Assembly (NCBI GenBank): GCA_027492205.1
Contig: JAOZFN010000006.1
Span: 7,369 to 71,368, forward strand
Source of the DNA: Thermoproteota archaeon
GTDB lineage: Archaea > Korarchaeota > Korarchaeia > Korarchaeales > Korarchaeaceae
Length of the DNA stretch: 64,000 nucleotides
Direction of reading: 5' to 3'
This document shows, piece by piece, positions 8,315 to 16,915 of the stretch. A program made the translations under genes and the position numbers. Below the pieces are notes generated by a model, which saw nothing but the letters and a program-made list of their open reading frames with translations, was not told the origin of the DNA and made no database searches. The stretch's first letter is position 1, and every line of letters starts with the position of its first letter.

Positions 8315-9163
8315 ATGCGAATCGCGCGAAGGGTAGCGGGTTTCCTCAGGCTGCTTCGCCCCAAGAACGCAGTCATGGCCGCGATAGGTCCGATCGTGGG
8401 GTGGACGACCGTCCGGGCGGACATTTCGCGCGACCTGCTCCTGGCGGCGATAGTCCCCCCTCTCGTGCTCATGGCCGGCAATGCGGTGAACGACTACTTT
8501 GACGTGGAGATTGACAGGATCAACAAGCCGTGGAGGCCGATACCCAGCGGAGTCGTCAGCAGGGCAGAGGCGATACTGACCTACGCCTCCCTCTCGCTCA
8601 TGGCTACCGCAATCGCGTTCCTGCAGGGGCTCGCCCTGGGCCTAATGGCGGCGGCCTTCTCGGCGGCGTACCTCCTGTACGCCGCCAGGGTAAAGGCCAC
8701 GGGCCTACCTGGAAACCTCCTGGTCAGTCTGGGCGTGGCGTGCACCCTGATCTACGGAGCGCTGGCCGCCGGCGACCTGCCGGTGAAAGTCATCCTCTTC
8801 TCTCTGATCGCGTTCACCTCAAACACGGCGAGAGAGCTTGTTAAGGGGGTGGAAGACTTACCCGGAGACAGCGCGCTGGGTCTCAAGACGTTTCCCATAG
8901 CGGCCGGGGTAGAGGCAACGCGGCGCGTGATAATAGGCCTAACCCTGACCACGATTGCCCTGACGGCCGCACCCATAGCGATGGGCATCACCGGCAAGAT
9001 CTACGCCGTGGGATCCACTCTGGCGGGCGCGCTCCTCCTCGAGGCCGCCAGGAGATCAGCCGGAATCGCGCCAGAGAGTGCGGGGGCGGTGAGCGGAATC
9101 CTCAAGTCCGCCATGATGGTCGGTCTGCTCTCCATGCTCCTGGACAACCTGGTCGTGCTGTGA
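8315..9163 (+). CDS. ubiA: digeranylgeranylglyceryl phosphate synthase (UbiA family)
   Basis: A polytopic membrane prenyltransferase of 282 residues. It attaches the second geranylgeranyl chain to GGGP in ether-lipid synthesis. The first Asp-rich site is NDYFDVEIDRINKPWRPIPSG and the second is KGVEDLPGD, the arrangement typical of archaeal DGGGP synthase rather than quinone or heme enzymes. About seven to nine hydrophobic segments are visible. The track start at 7883 is an artefact running through the divergent gene. The ATG at 8315 sits about 26 bp from the TATA element. The 3' end faces the CBS genes convergently. Confidence 0.88.
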   Translation: MRIARRVAGFLRLLRPKNAVMAAIGPIVGWTTVRADISRDLLLAAIVPPLVLMAGNAVNDYFDVEIDRINKPWRPIPSGVVSRAEAILTYASLSLMATAIAFLQGLALGLMAAAFSAAYLLYAARVKATGLPGNLLVSLGVACTLIYGALAAGDLPVKVILFSLIAFTSNTARELVKGVEDLPGDSALGLKTFPIAAGVEATRRVIIGLTLTTIALTAAPIAMGITGKIYAVGSTLAGALLLEAARRSAGIAPESAGAVSGILKSAMMVGLLSMLLDNLVVL

Positions 9164-9180
9164 GCGATCCCCAGCCAGGG

Positions 9181-9984
9181 TCAGATCAAGTCCAGCAGGG
9201 TCTTCCTGACGATCACCCCAGCCAGGGAGAGGTCTCTCTCCACGACCGGGACGGCCGGAATACCGTGCCCTGAGAGAACCTCGGCGGCCCGCCCCGCGCG
9301 ATCGGTCGGGCTCAGTGTTGGGGGGCTCTCCATCATCACGTCTTCGATGAGAATCCTTCTCACGGCCGCATCCATCCTCTTGGGGTCGATCTTCTCCCTG
9401 ACCTCCATGAACGCCTTCGCTAGCATGAAGTCGGTCACGAGTCCGACGACGGTCCCCTGGTCAACCACGGGGAGAACCCTGGCCCCCGTCTCCAGCATCT
9501 TCGATCTTGCGTGCACTATGCGGTCGATCGGGAGGGTCCTGGGGTAATTGACGGTCATGAGCTCGCTCACAGGTGGATCGGACCTGTCTGAGAGGAGTCC
9601 CATGAGGTCGGTCTCCGTGAGGGTCCCGAGGAGATTCCCGTCTCCGTCCACCACGGGGAGGAAGCTTATGTCTCGGTCCTTGAAGAGCGAGATGGCTCTG
9701 CCGAGGGTGTCCCTTGGGCTCACCGTTATCGCGGGCTCCGTCATGAGCGAGCTCACGTATACCCTCCGGGAGACGACTCTCTGGAGCCTGGCAGACCCCA
9801 GTCCCTCCATGAGATCCCAGGCGGCTATTACGCCCACCACCCTCGACCCGGAGAGGACGGGCAGGTGGGTGATGCCCCTCCTCTCCATTATCTCCAGGGC
9901 CACCCCGATCTGCTCGTCCTTGCTCACGGAGATGGGGTCTCGATTCATGAAGTCCTCGACGGGCTTACTCCGCAGGCGACCCAA
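9181..9984 (-). CDS. CBS-domain protein (four CBS motifs)
   Basis: 267 residues made up almost entirely of CBS repeats, recognisable by recurring patterns such as GITHLPVLSGSRVVGVIAAWD, DISFLPVVDGDGNLLGTLTETD, GARVLPVVDQGTVVGLVTDF and GIPAVPVVERDLSLAGVIV. CBS pairs bind adenosine nucleotides and act as energy or ligand sensors. No catalytic domain is attached. The TTG start at 9984 overlaps the upstream CBS gene by 20 bp; the ATG at 9948 is an alternative. It is third in a run of three consecutive CBS-only genes. Confidence 0.85.
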   Translation of the reverse strand: MGRLRSKPVEDFMNRDPISVSKDEQIGVALEIMERRGITHLPVLSGSRVVGVIAAWDLMEGLGSARLQRVVSRRVYVSSLMTEPAITVSPRDTLGRAISLFKDRDISFLPVVDGDGNLLGTLTETDLMGLLSDRSDPPVSELMTVNYPRTLPIDRIVHARSKMLETGARVLPVVDQGTVVGLVTDFMLAKAFMEVREKIDPKRMDAAVRRILIEDVMMESPPTLSPTDRAGRAAEVLSGHGIPAVPVVERDLSLAGVIVRKTLLDLI

Positions 9985-10804
9985 TGACGATCCCCCTGAT
10001 GATGTCGGTCTTCGTGATAATACCCACGAGGGTCTCCCCGTCTGGAGAGACCGGGAGCCCGCTTATCCTCCAATCCAGCATAACTCTGGCAGCCTTGGAG
10101 GCGTCCGCGTCCGGCCTAACAGTCACAACCGGGTTGCTCATCAGCTCCCCAACTGATCCGAGCTTCACCTCTCGGCTGGATCTCCCCACTCCGGTGTCGA
10201 TGACGATGAACTTCCCAGTCCTCTCGGGGGCGACGAACGCTATGTCCGTCTCGGTGAGTATTCCCCTGATCCGCCCGTCTGGACCGATCACGACCAGCCT
10301 GCTTATCCCCCTCTCCTTCATGAGCATGGCGGCCTTCTTCACGCTGTCCGTCTCTCGGACGGTGACGACGTCCCTCGTCATGAGATCCTGCACCTTGAAT
10401 CTGCCCTTCAGCTCCCTGGCGAAGTACCTGAGCAGGTCGGTCTTCGTTATGATCCCAACGACGCGGTCCCCCTCGACGACGGGCAGGCCGCTTATCCCCT
10501 TCTCCAGCATCAGCCTTGCCGCCTCCACTATTGACGAGTGGGGAGATATGGTCACGAGGTCCCTGGTCATGTACCTGCTGACGCTGGCGTTCTCCGGGCT
10601 CCTCCACCTCCAGGGAGGACCCCTCTTGGCCCACGCCTTGGCGAGGTCGTCAACGGTCACTATCCCCACGGGCCTCTCGCCGTCGACTACGAGGACCCTC
10701 TTGACCTTCCTCCCCAGCATTACGTTCTTCACGGCTCCCAGGGTGTCTTGTGGGGTGACGGCGGCCACCTCGGTGGTCATGTAGTCACCGACCTTAGCCA
10801 CCAA
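9965..10804 (-). CDS. CBS-domain protein (four CBS motifs)
   Basis: 279 residues with four CBS motifs, e.g. MLGRKVKRVLVVDGERPVG, GISGLPVVEGDRVVGIITKTD, GISRLVVIGPDGRIRGILTETD and RISGLPVSPDGETLVGIITKTD. The repeated VGIITKTD ends are characteristic of archaeal CBS-only proteins. No enzyme or DNA-binding domain is attached. The function is therefore probably adenine-nucleotide sensing or regulation of an unknown partner. The start is a TTG at 10804. The downstream CBS gene overlaps its 3' end, and the shorter two-CBS gene lies 17 bp upstream, so the three probably form one transcription unit. Confidence 0.85.
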   Translation of the reverse strand: MVAKVGDYMTTEVAAVTPQDTLGAVKNVMLGRKVKRVLVVDGERPVGIVTVDDLAKAWAKRGPPWRWRSPENASVSRYMTRDLVTISPHSSIVEAARLMLEKGISGLPVVEGDRVVGIITKTDLLRYFARELKGRFKVQDLMTRDVVTVRETDSVKKAAMLMKERGISRLVVIGPDGRIRGILTETDIAFVAPERTGKFIVIDTGVGRSSREVKLGSVGELMSNPVVTVRPDADASKAARVMLDWRISGLPVSPDGETLVGIITKTDIIRGIVIGSPAE

Positions 10805-10821
10805 CTCGACTCACCCCTCAA

Positions 10822-11316
10822 TCAGACGGGGAATGTGCCTCTCCAAGAATTAGCGAGCCTCAGTCTCTCCCTCAGGATGAACACGACGTGGGGGGCCACT
10901 CTAACGACGTCCCTGGCCGAGATGACCCCAGCAACTTTACCCGCCTTGTTCACCACTATGAGCCGCCTGACGTTCTTCTCGGACATGATCCGGGCCGCCT
11001 CGATCAGATCCTCGTTCTCGTTGATGAGTATCGGGTTCTTCGTCATTATCTCCCTGACCTTCACATCTTCGGGCCTCCTACCGTCCTCCTTGGCCACGAA
11101 GCGGGTGATTATGTCCCGCTCCGTGAGGATGCCCACGAGCTTGTCACCCTCCATGACCACGACGGATCCGATGTCGTGCTCCTTCATGAGCCTGGCGGCC
11201 TCAGCCACGCTGTCGTCCGGCGCGACCGCGATGACCTTCGGCGTCATGACCTCGCTAACCTTGAGTCCCTCCTCGGAAGCGTCTTCCTCGGGGGGCGGTA
11301 CCAGCGCCCACCTCAA
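10822..11316 (-). CDS. CBS-domain protein (two CBS motifs)
   Basis: 164 residues with one CBS pair: DIGSVVVMEGDKLVGILTERD and NVRRLIVVNKAGKVAGVISARD, each preceded by the MTP/MTKNP entry motif. Proteins of this layout resemble the CBS-pair half of archaeal IMP-dehydrogenase-like regulators. The ligand is probably an adenine nucleotide. It starts with TTG at 11316 and follows rqcH by 16 bp on the same strand. Two larger CBS genes follow it. A short acidic N-terminal stretch before the first motif has no recognisable domain. Confidence 0.83.
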   Translation of the reverse strand: MRWALVPPPEEDASEEGLKVSEVMTPKVIAVAPDDSVAEAARLMKEHDIGSVVVMEGDKLVGILTERDIITRFVAKEDGRRPEDVKVREIMTKNPILINENEDLIEAARIMSEKNVRRLIVVNKAGKVAGVISARDVVRVAPHVVFILRERLRLANSWRGTFPV

Positions 11317-11332
11317 CTCTCAAACCCCCACA

Positions 11333-13225
11333 TCAACTGATCGGGGCCGCGATCCGGACCCCGCCAGAGGGCAGTAGCCTCTGGAGATCCTCCACCTCGA
11401 TCTCTGCGGGCACTCCCCTCTTCCTTGCGGCATCCCTGAGGCTCTCGATTAAAACTGTTGTGGCCCTCTCCTTTGGGAGATCGCCGGGCGCGATCTCGTA
11501 TCCAACCACCAGGTTTCCTCCGGCGCCAGGAGGCCTTGAGATTAGCTTGTATTCCCCCTTTCTCTCCATTAGACCTATCTCAAGCCTGAGCTCACCTCTC
11601 AAGTATCCTCTCTTCCCCACTATGTAGAAGGAACCCTTTGGCAGGAACATGCCCGGAGGCGCGTGGATGGAGACCTGCTCGCCGCGGACGTAGAACACGT
11701 CGGCCTGCGACAGCCCCTCTCTCCAGGCTCGCGAGTATGAGGCCGCGTAGCAGGCCGCCTCCCTCAGCGTGACCTCGTCAACCTCGGCTCCTCCAGTCTT
11801 CACTATCACGACCGCGCCTCCAGGCATATCCACGTGGAAGAACAGATCTGAAGGATCCATGTAGCGCCTCACGAGTTCCCTGTTGGTCGACGCGTCTAAC
11901 CCGGCCACCACAAGCATCCCACCAGACGAGAGGAACCACCTGAACCTCTCGTACCAAGCCCTCCTCTTCCGCCTCCTGACTTGGACCTCATACTCCGGTT
12001 CCGGTCGGGTGAGCCGACTCTCGAGGTCCTTCAAGATCTCCTCAATCCTGGCGGCCTTCTGCTCCAGCTTCTTTGCCTTTGCGTACATTCTGGAGGCATT
12101 CTCCGCCGCGGACAACCTGAGGTCAAGCTCTGCCTCGCCTGCGGATAGCCTGAGGATGACTACGCCCCTCCCCCTGTCCAGCCTGATCCCCTCGGCGAAC
12201 CGACCCTTCCTGGCCTCCTGGAGTACGGACTCGACCTCCGCCAGTTTGGTGAAGATTTCATCCGCCATCGCCCTCAGTTGGGCCGCCTCCTCCTCGTACT
12301 CGGTCTTCAGCTCCATCTGCTTCCTCAGGCCCTCTGGGGGGGTGGCGGGCCCCCGCTCCTTCGCGACCTCCTCGACTATCCTCGATGTGAGGTACGCGTC
12401 GAGCGCGGCATTCAGCCAGCCACCGACCCTCTCAGCCTCGTATCTCTCCGCCAGAACTCGGAGCGGGAAGGCGGAGAAGTCTACGTAGACTTCTCCCTCC
12501 TTGTACAGGGTGGGCTCCGCGGGCCCGCTCAACCTGGCCATCAAGTCCGTGGAGGCCCGGGCGATTCGCTCCCAGAGGTCCTCTTGTTCGCCCAACTTTG
12601 ATCTCAGGTCGGCGCCGGCCGCGAATGCCACTTCCTCAGCGTAGGGGGGGCCGATCCCGATCCTGAAGGTCAGGAACCTCCACAGCTCTGAGTCGCGGTG
12701 CGCCGCCATCTCACTCATCAGGGCGCCCACGTCAACCCCACTAGGGTTCACCGAGTCGCTCGGGGGATACTCGTACCTGACCCCCCTCTTGAGTTCCCTG
12801 GCCCTGACCTTTAGGGGCCTGGCCAGCTGAACTATGACCCCCTCCTCGTCGGTGAGCACCAGGTTGCCCCTGCCAAACAGCTCGACATGCACCCAGCCGG
12901 AGTAGTCTCCCTCGTACCGCAGGCTGGCAACCCTCTCCAGCTTCAGCTGCTCTACCTCCACTATCCTGGCGCCCTTCAGCCTCTTACGGAGCCCCATCGC
13001 GAGGGGGGTGGGGGTCTTGGGCTTGACCCAGTCGTACCCGCTCAGGTACAGGGCGCCGCCGAGCCACGTTATGAGTTCGCCCCTCCTGGCCCCTCCACCG
13101 AGCTTGAATGAGAACAGGGAGTCCGCCATCTGGTAGACCTTCTCCACCCTCAGCGGGAGGAGCTCCTCGAGTTCTCGCAGTACGAATCTGAGCTCTATTC
13201 CGGCCATCTTGAGTCTGGCCGACAT
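11333..13225 (-). CDS. rqcH: NFACT-family ribosome quality control protein RqcH (Rqc2/NEMF homologue)
   Basis: 630 residues with the NFACT-N domain at the start, a helical and coiled-coil middle (about residues 300-410, Glu/Lys/Arg-rich) and the NFACT-R/DUF814 domain near KRRAWYERFRWFLSSGGM and DLFFHVDMPGGAVVIVK. Family members bind obstructed large ribosomal subunits and recruit tRNA to tail stalled peptides. The ATG at 13225 lies about 31 bp from a palindromic TATA-like box, giving a probably leaderless message; the ATG at 13207 is an alternative. The CBS genes follow in the same direction. Confidence 0.9.
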   Translation of the reverse strand: MSARLKMAGIELRFVLRELEELLPLRVEKVYQMADSLFSFKLGGGARRGELITWLGGALYLSGYDWVKPKTPTPLAMGLRKRLKGARIVEVEQLKLERVASLRYEGDYSGWVHVELFGRGNLVLTDEEGVIVQLARPLKVRARELKRGVRYEYPPSDSVNPSGVDVGALMSEMAAHRDSELWRFLTFRIGIGPPYAEEVAFAAGADLRSKLGEQEDLWERIARASTDLMARLSGPAEPTLYKEGEVYVDFSAFPLRVLAERYEAERVGGWLNAALDAYLTSRIVEEVAKERGPATPPEGLRKQMELKTEYEEEAAQLRAMADEIFTKLAEVESVLQEARKGRFAEGIRLDRGRGVVILRLSAGEAELDLRLSAAENASRMYAKAKKLEQKAARIEEILKDLESRLTRPEPEYEVQVRRRKRRAWYERFRWFLSSGGMLVVAGLDASTNRELVRRYMDPSDLFFHVDMPGGAVVIVKTGGAEVDEVTLREAACYAASYSRAWREGLSQADVFYVRGEQVSIHAPPGMFLPKGSFYIVGKRGYLRGELRLEIGLMERKGEYKLISRPPGAGGNLVVGYEIAPGDLPKERATTVLIESLRDAARKRGVPAEIEVEDLQRLLPSGGVRIAAPIS

Positions 13226-13252
13226 CTTCGCGCGGGCGCCCCGGGTCTACGT

Positions 13253-13260
13253 CTTTAAAG
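13253..13260. promoter_or_regulatory. shared palindromic TATA-like element (rqcH / 13291 gene)
   Basis: CTTTAAAG is a perfect palindrome. It sits about 31 bp from the rqcH ATG (minus) and about 34 bp from the ATG at 13291 (plus) in a 65-bp divergent gap with no other AT-rich segment. Confidence 0.6.
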
Positions 13261-13290
13261 CGGAGGCGGATCGCGGACGTCCCGATAGGC

Positions 13291-14142
13291 ATGACGCTCA
13301 AGGACTCCCTGTTCTGGCTCAAGCTCTCACTGGCGTCCCTCACGGGCATCATCGCCGGCTTGATAGGCCTATCAGCTACTGAGGGTCTTACGCTCTTCTT
13401 CTTCACGGATGTCTCGGCAGGAACGGCCTTCTTGACCTGGAAGAAGGGGGCCATCTCCGAGGTGGGGATCTACAAGGCGTACAGGGAGTTCTTCATGACG
13501 TCATTCCTCGCGTACTTCCTCTTATGGACCCTGACGCTCAACCTCACAGCGGGCGGCGTGGCCCTGTACCTGGCCGCTCCCACCGCAGGGGTCCAGGAAC
13601 TCAGGCCGATCATCCCATCCGAGAACTTCCCGTACAACGTGCTCTGGATGTTGAACATCACCGACGAGACCTACACGGCGCTCATCGGATCCTGCGCCCC
13701 CCGGTCGGATATGGCTAGGCTGCGGAACCTGACGGCCTCTCTGGGAGGGGGGGGACTAACCCTGAGGACGACGGTCACAGTGCCGCAAGGCAGTTCAGTT
13801 GGTTTAGGCTGGGTGAACGTTACCTACCAGAACGAGACCGTTGCGTTGGACGTGATAGGCCTCGGCAGGCTCACCCTGGGAGTTGGAGAGGAGGTCCCCG
13901 CGGACTTAGGTGGATACCCCCTTGTAGTGGAGTCCCTGAGCGTCGGACTTGGAAGGGTGAACGTCACAATAACCGTTGGGCCGATCCCAGCCGAGACAGC
14001 CAACTTCTCCGCTGAAAAGCTCGGAGCCCTGATCTCCCGCGTCTTAGTGGAGGAAAACAGGTACTGCGTGTTCGAACCCGAGACCAGAACCTTCAAGAGG
14101 ACGCTCAGGATCGGAGACGCGTACGTGGTGGTCAGGGGTTAG
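13291..14142 (+). CDS. membrane-anchored protein of unknown function
   Basis: 283 residues I do not recognise. There are two hydrophobic segments near the N-terminus (about residues 10-30 and 65-95) with a short loop between them, then a roughly 185-residue hydrophilic domain rich in beta-forming residues. That domain has several N-glycosylation-type sequons (NLT, NIT, NVT, NET, NFS), which suggests it faces outside the cell. No catalytic motif is evident. It is divergent from rqcH, shares its promoter region, and is followed by archease behind a separate TATA-like box. Its function cannot be inferred from this context. Confidence 0.7.
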   Translation: MTLKDSLFWLKLSLASLTGIIAGLIGLSATEGLTLFFFTDVSAGTAFLTWKKGAISEVGIYKAYREFFMTSFLAYFLLWTLTLNLTAGGVALYLAAPTAGVQELRPIIPSENFPYNVLWMLNITDETYTALIGSCAPRSDMARLRNLTASLGGGGLTLRTTVTVPQGSSVGLGWVNVTYQNETVALDVIGLGRLTLGVGEEVPADLGGYPLVVESLSVGLGRVNVTITVGPIPAETANFSAEKLGALISRVLVEENRYCVFEPETRTFKRTLRIGDAYVVVRG

Positions 14143-14151
14143 CCGAGATCA

Positions 14152-14158
14152 GTTAAAT
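14152..14158 (+). promoter_or_regulatory. TATA-like element of archease gene
   Basis: GTTAAAT is centred about 37 bp before the archease ATG, predicting a leader of about 10 nt. Confidence 0.4.
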
Positions 14159-14191
14159 CGCCGATCCCCCCTCGCAGCTCAGGGTGGCCCC

Positions 14192-14620
14192 ATGGGAAAC
14201 TTCAGGTTCCTGGAGCACGGCGCAGACGTGGCCTTCGAGGCCAGGGGAGAGAGCCTTGAAGAGCTGTTCAGGCAGGCCGCCAAGGCCATGTACGCGTCCA
14301 TGCTCAACCTGGAGAGGGTCTCCCCCAGGGAGTTCAGGACGGTGCGAGTCGATGCTCCGGACCTGGTGATACTCCTGCACGACTGGCTGTCAGAGCTGCT
14401 CTTCATAACGGACACGGAAGGGCTTGTCTTCTCCGATTTCGACGTCAAGATATCTCATGACCGCGACGGGGAGTACCTACTCGAGGCTACCGCGCATGGG
14501 GAGCCGGTGGACCCGGAGAGACACGAGGCAGTGACCGAGATCAAGGCGGTCACCTACCACGGCATGGAGGTGTACGAGGAAGGCGGAGAGTGGGTGGCCC
14601 GCGTGATCTTGGATGTCTGA
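14192..14620 (+). CDS. archease
   Basis: 142 residues beginning FRFLEHGADVAFEARG, the archease signature, with conserved acidic residues, DWLSELLF in the middle and TYHGMEV near the end. Archease activates the RtcB RNA ligase that joins tRNA exons, and has also been linked to tRNA methyltransferases. RtcB is not in this window, but the splicing endonuclease is, about 7 kb away. It has its own TATA-like box and stands between an unknown membrane protein and the ribosomal L3 operon. Confidence 0.93.
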   Translation: MGNFRFLEHGADVAFEARGESLEELFRQAAKAMYASMLNLERVSPREFRTVRVDAPDLVILLHDWLSELLFITDTEGLVFSDFDVKISHDRDGEYLLEATAHGEPVDPERHEAVTEIKAVTYHGMEVYEEGGEWVARVILDV

Positions 14621-14635
14621 GGGGCCATTCCAAAG

Positions 14636-14643
14636 TTTATTAA
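14636..14643 (+). promoter_or_regulatory. promoter of the L3 ribosomal operon
   Basis: TTTATTAA lies about 70 bp before the L3 ATG, predicting a start near 14666 and a leader of about 43 nt. The leader ends in GAGGGGTG before ATG. Confidence 0.5.
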
Positions 14644-14708
14644 CCGGGGCGGGGGTCGCGCCGAGAGTTGTACGGGGTTGGGCCCGTATCAAATGAGGGG
14701 TGCTACAG

Positions 14709-15830
14709 ATGCCTAGGAGGCACGGTTCACTGGCTTTCCGGCCTAGGAAGCGCGCAGCCACTCAGAAGGCCGTCTTCCGCTCCTACCCAGAGATTGAATC
14801 GAGCGGGGTCGTCCTAGCCGGCTTTCCCGGCTACAAAGCTGGCATGACCCACGTCATAATGGTTGAGGATCGACCGGGCAGGCCCACCACCGGTCAGGAG
14901 ATCGCCGTCCCCTCGACGGTCGTTGAGACCCCTCCCGTAAGGGTGATAGGGGTAAGGCCCTACGTGGGAACGCCCTACGGCCTGAAGCCCCTCACCACCT
15001 ACCTGAAGTTCGAGATAACCGGAGAGATTCGGAGGTCGATGACCCTCGGCAAGAGGGAGGGGGTCCTGACCAACGAGGACACCGCCGCCAGGAGAATAGA
15101 GGAGGGCAGGGAGTCGGTCAGGGAGGTCAGGTTGATCGTCGCCACCCAACCGAAGCTCGCCGCCCCGCCGAAGAAGAAGCCAGAAGTCCTCGAGATACCG
15201 CTGAAGGGGTCCACGGTACAGGAGCGGCTGGACAGGGCCATGGAGATGGTCGGCACGGTGGTCAGAATCTCCGACGTCTTCAAGGTGGGTCAGCTGATCG
15301 ACGTCACGGCGGTCACCAAGGGACACGGGTGGCAGGGGGTCGTCCGGAGGTTCGGCGTAGAACTCCTGCGGCACAAGGCCGGCAAGGGCAGGTGGAGGGT
15401 GGGCAGCCTCGGCTCCAGACACCCGCCCTACGTGACGTGGAGGGTGCCTCGCGCCGGCCAGACGGGCTACCACAAGAGGACCGAGTACAACAAGCGCGTC
15501 CTGCTGATGGGGCTGGCGAAGTACTCCGAGGAGGGTGAGCTCGTAGAGGAGGCGTTTCCGGACCTCAACCCACCCAGCGGCGGCTTCAGGGGTTACGGCA
15601 GGGTTAGGAGCGACTACGTTCTGCTCTCGGGGTCCGTGCCGGGGCCCGCCAAGAGGTTCGTCATGATGAGGCACCCGATAAGACCCTACACGAGGGACCT
15701 CCGAGAGCCCCGAATAATCTACGTCTCCGGCGTCGGCTATCTAGAGCAGATACTTAAGGCCAGGGCCGAGGAAGAGCAGGAGAGGGAGCAGGAGGCTCAG
15801 GCCGTGGCTGGGGGAGGTGAAGGCGAGTGA
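14709..15830 (+). CDS. rpl3: ribosomal protein L3 (uL3)
   Basis: 373 residues starting PRRHGSLAFRPRKRA, as archaeal and eukaryotic uL3 do. The conserved core includes KAGMTHV, TKGHGWQGVVRRFG and AGQTGYHKRTEYNK. It is a large-subunit protein near the peptidyl-transferase centre. The track start at 14700 adds three residues; the ATG at 14709 with GAGGGGTG upstream is preferred. It opens the L3-L4-L23-L2-S19 block, and its stop overlaps the GTG start of L4. The C-terminal tail is Glu-rich. Confidence 0.97.
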   Translation: MPRRHGSLAFRPRKRAATQKAVFRSYPEIESSGVVLAGFPGYKAGMTHVIMVEDRPGRPTTGQEIAVPSTVVETPPVRVIGVRPYVGTPYGLKPLTTYLKFEITGEIRRSMTLGKREGVLTNEDTAARRIEEGRESVREVRLIVATQPKLAAPPKKKPEVLEIPLKGSTVQERLDRAMEMVGTVVRISDVFKVGQLIDVTAVTKGHGWQGVVRRFGVELLRHKAGKGRWRVGSLGSRHPPYVTWRVPRAGQTGYHKRTEYNKRVLLMGLAKYSEEGELVEEAFPDLNPPSGGFRGYGRVRSDYVLLSGSVPGPAKRFVMMRHPIRPYTRDLREPRIIYVSGVGYLEQILKARAEEEQEREQEAQAVAGGGEGE

Positions 15831-16630
15831 GCGACATTAAGAGGCCCATACTCGACCTGGAGGCCCAGGTCGTTGACGAGCTGGAGCTCCCTGAGGTCTT
15901 CCTGACTCCGGTGAGGCCCGACGTGATCAGAAGGGCCTACCTATCCAGCCTCACGGCCAGGATACAGCCGCAGGGCAGGGACCCGCTCGCGGGGCTCAGG
16001 ACATCGGCCGAGTCGTGGGGCGCAGGTCACGGCGTTGCCAGGGTACCCAGGGTCAAGGGCAGGGGCTACCCAGCCGCATCGAGGGGGGCGAGGGCCGATC
16101 AGGCCGTTGGAGGCGTGAGGATACAGGCCCCGAGGGCCGACAAGGTGGTGTGGGAGAGAATCAACAGGAAGGAGCGGAGGCTGGCCATAAGGTCGGCCAT
16201 CGCGGCGACCGCCTCGCTCGAGTTGGTGTCCGCTCGGCACAGGCTGGGCGAACTCAAGGAAGTCCCAGTGGTAGTGGTAGACGATCTGGCCTCAATCCAG
16301 AAGACTAAGGACTTCCATGAGTTCTTGCTGAGGCTAGGTCTCCAAGGGGAGCTCGAGAGGCTCAAGAGGAGGTTCAGGAAGATAAGGGCTGGGAGGGGCA
16401 AGATGAGGGGCAGGGTCAGGCAGAGGGCCAAGGGACCGCTGGTGGTGTACCACGAGGACGAGGGCATATCGAGGGCGGCCAGGAACGTGCCCGGGGTCGA
16501 CGCCGTCAGCGTGAGGAACGTGGGGGTCATTCACCTTGCTCCGGGAGGGGTCCCGGGCAGGCTGACCATATGGACCGTCGGCGCCATCGAGGCCCTCAGG
16601 GAGGAGCAGGTGCCGCTCCTGAGGAGGTGA
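15827..16630 (+). CDS. rpl4: ribosomal protein L4 (uL4)
   Basis: 267 residues with the archaeal/eukaryotic uL4 core: LAGLRTSAESWGAGHGVARVPR, the extended loop region KGRGYPAASRGARADQAVGG, and AIAATAS. It lines the nascent peptide exit tunnel. It starts with GTG at 15827, overlapping the L3 stop by 4 bp, which indicates translational coupling. L23 follows by 7 bp. Confidence 0.96.
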   Translation: MSDIKRPILDLEAQVVDELELPEVFLTPVRPDVIRRAYLSSLTARIQPQGRDPLAGLRTSAESWGAGHGVARVPRVKGRGYPAASRGARADQAVGGVRIQAPRADKVVWERINRKERRLAIRSAIAATASLELVSARHRLGELKEVPVVVVDDLASIQKTKDFHEFLLRLGLQGELERLKRRFRKIRAGRGKMRGRVRQRAKGPLVVYHEDEGISRAARNVPGVDAVSVRNVGVIHLAPGGVPGRLTIWTVGAIEALREEQVPLLRR

Positions 16631-16637
16631 TTGAGAG

Positions 16638-16904
16638 GTGGAGTTCGACCCCTTCAAGGTGCTCATAAGGCCCGTGGCAACGGAGAAGGCCGTTCAGCTC
16701 CTCGACACCCAGAACAAGCTCGTCTTCATAGTCGACAGGAGGGCCAACAGGCTGATGATCAAGAGGGCCGTCGAGGAGGCCTTCGACGTGAAGGTGGCAA
16801 AGGTCAACGTCCTGATAACAGCCAAGGGAGAGAAGAAGGCCTACGTCAGGCTCGCCCCCGAGTACAGCGCCAGAGACGTGGCCTCTCAGCTCGGAATACT
16901 GTGA
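16638..16904 (+). CDS. rpl23: ribosomal protein L23 (uL23)
   Basis: 88 residues with the uL23 pattern [14 protein letters not shown] at the N-terminus, [18 protein letters not shown] in the middle, and [18 protein letters not shown]. It sits at the tunnel exit, where SRP docks. GTG start at 16638, in standard archaeal order between L4 and L2. The length is normal for archaea. Confidence 0.95.
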   Translation: MEFDPFKVLIRPVATEKAVQLLDTQNKLVFIVDRRANRLMIKRAVEEAFDVKVAKVNVLITAKGEKKAYVRLAPEYSARDVASQLGIL

Positions 16905-16915
16905 GGTGGTGATCG

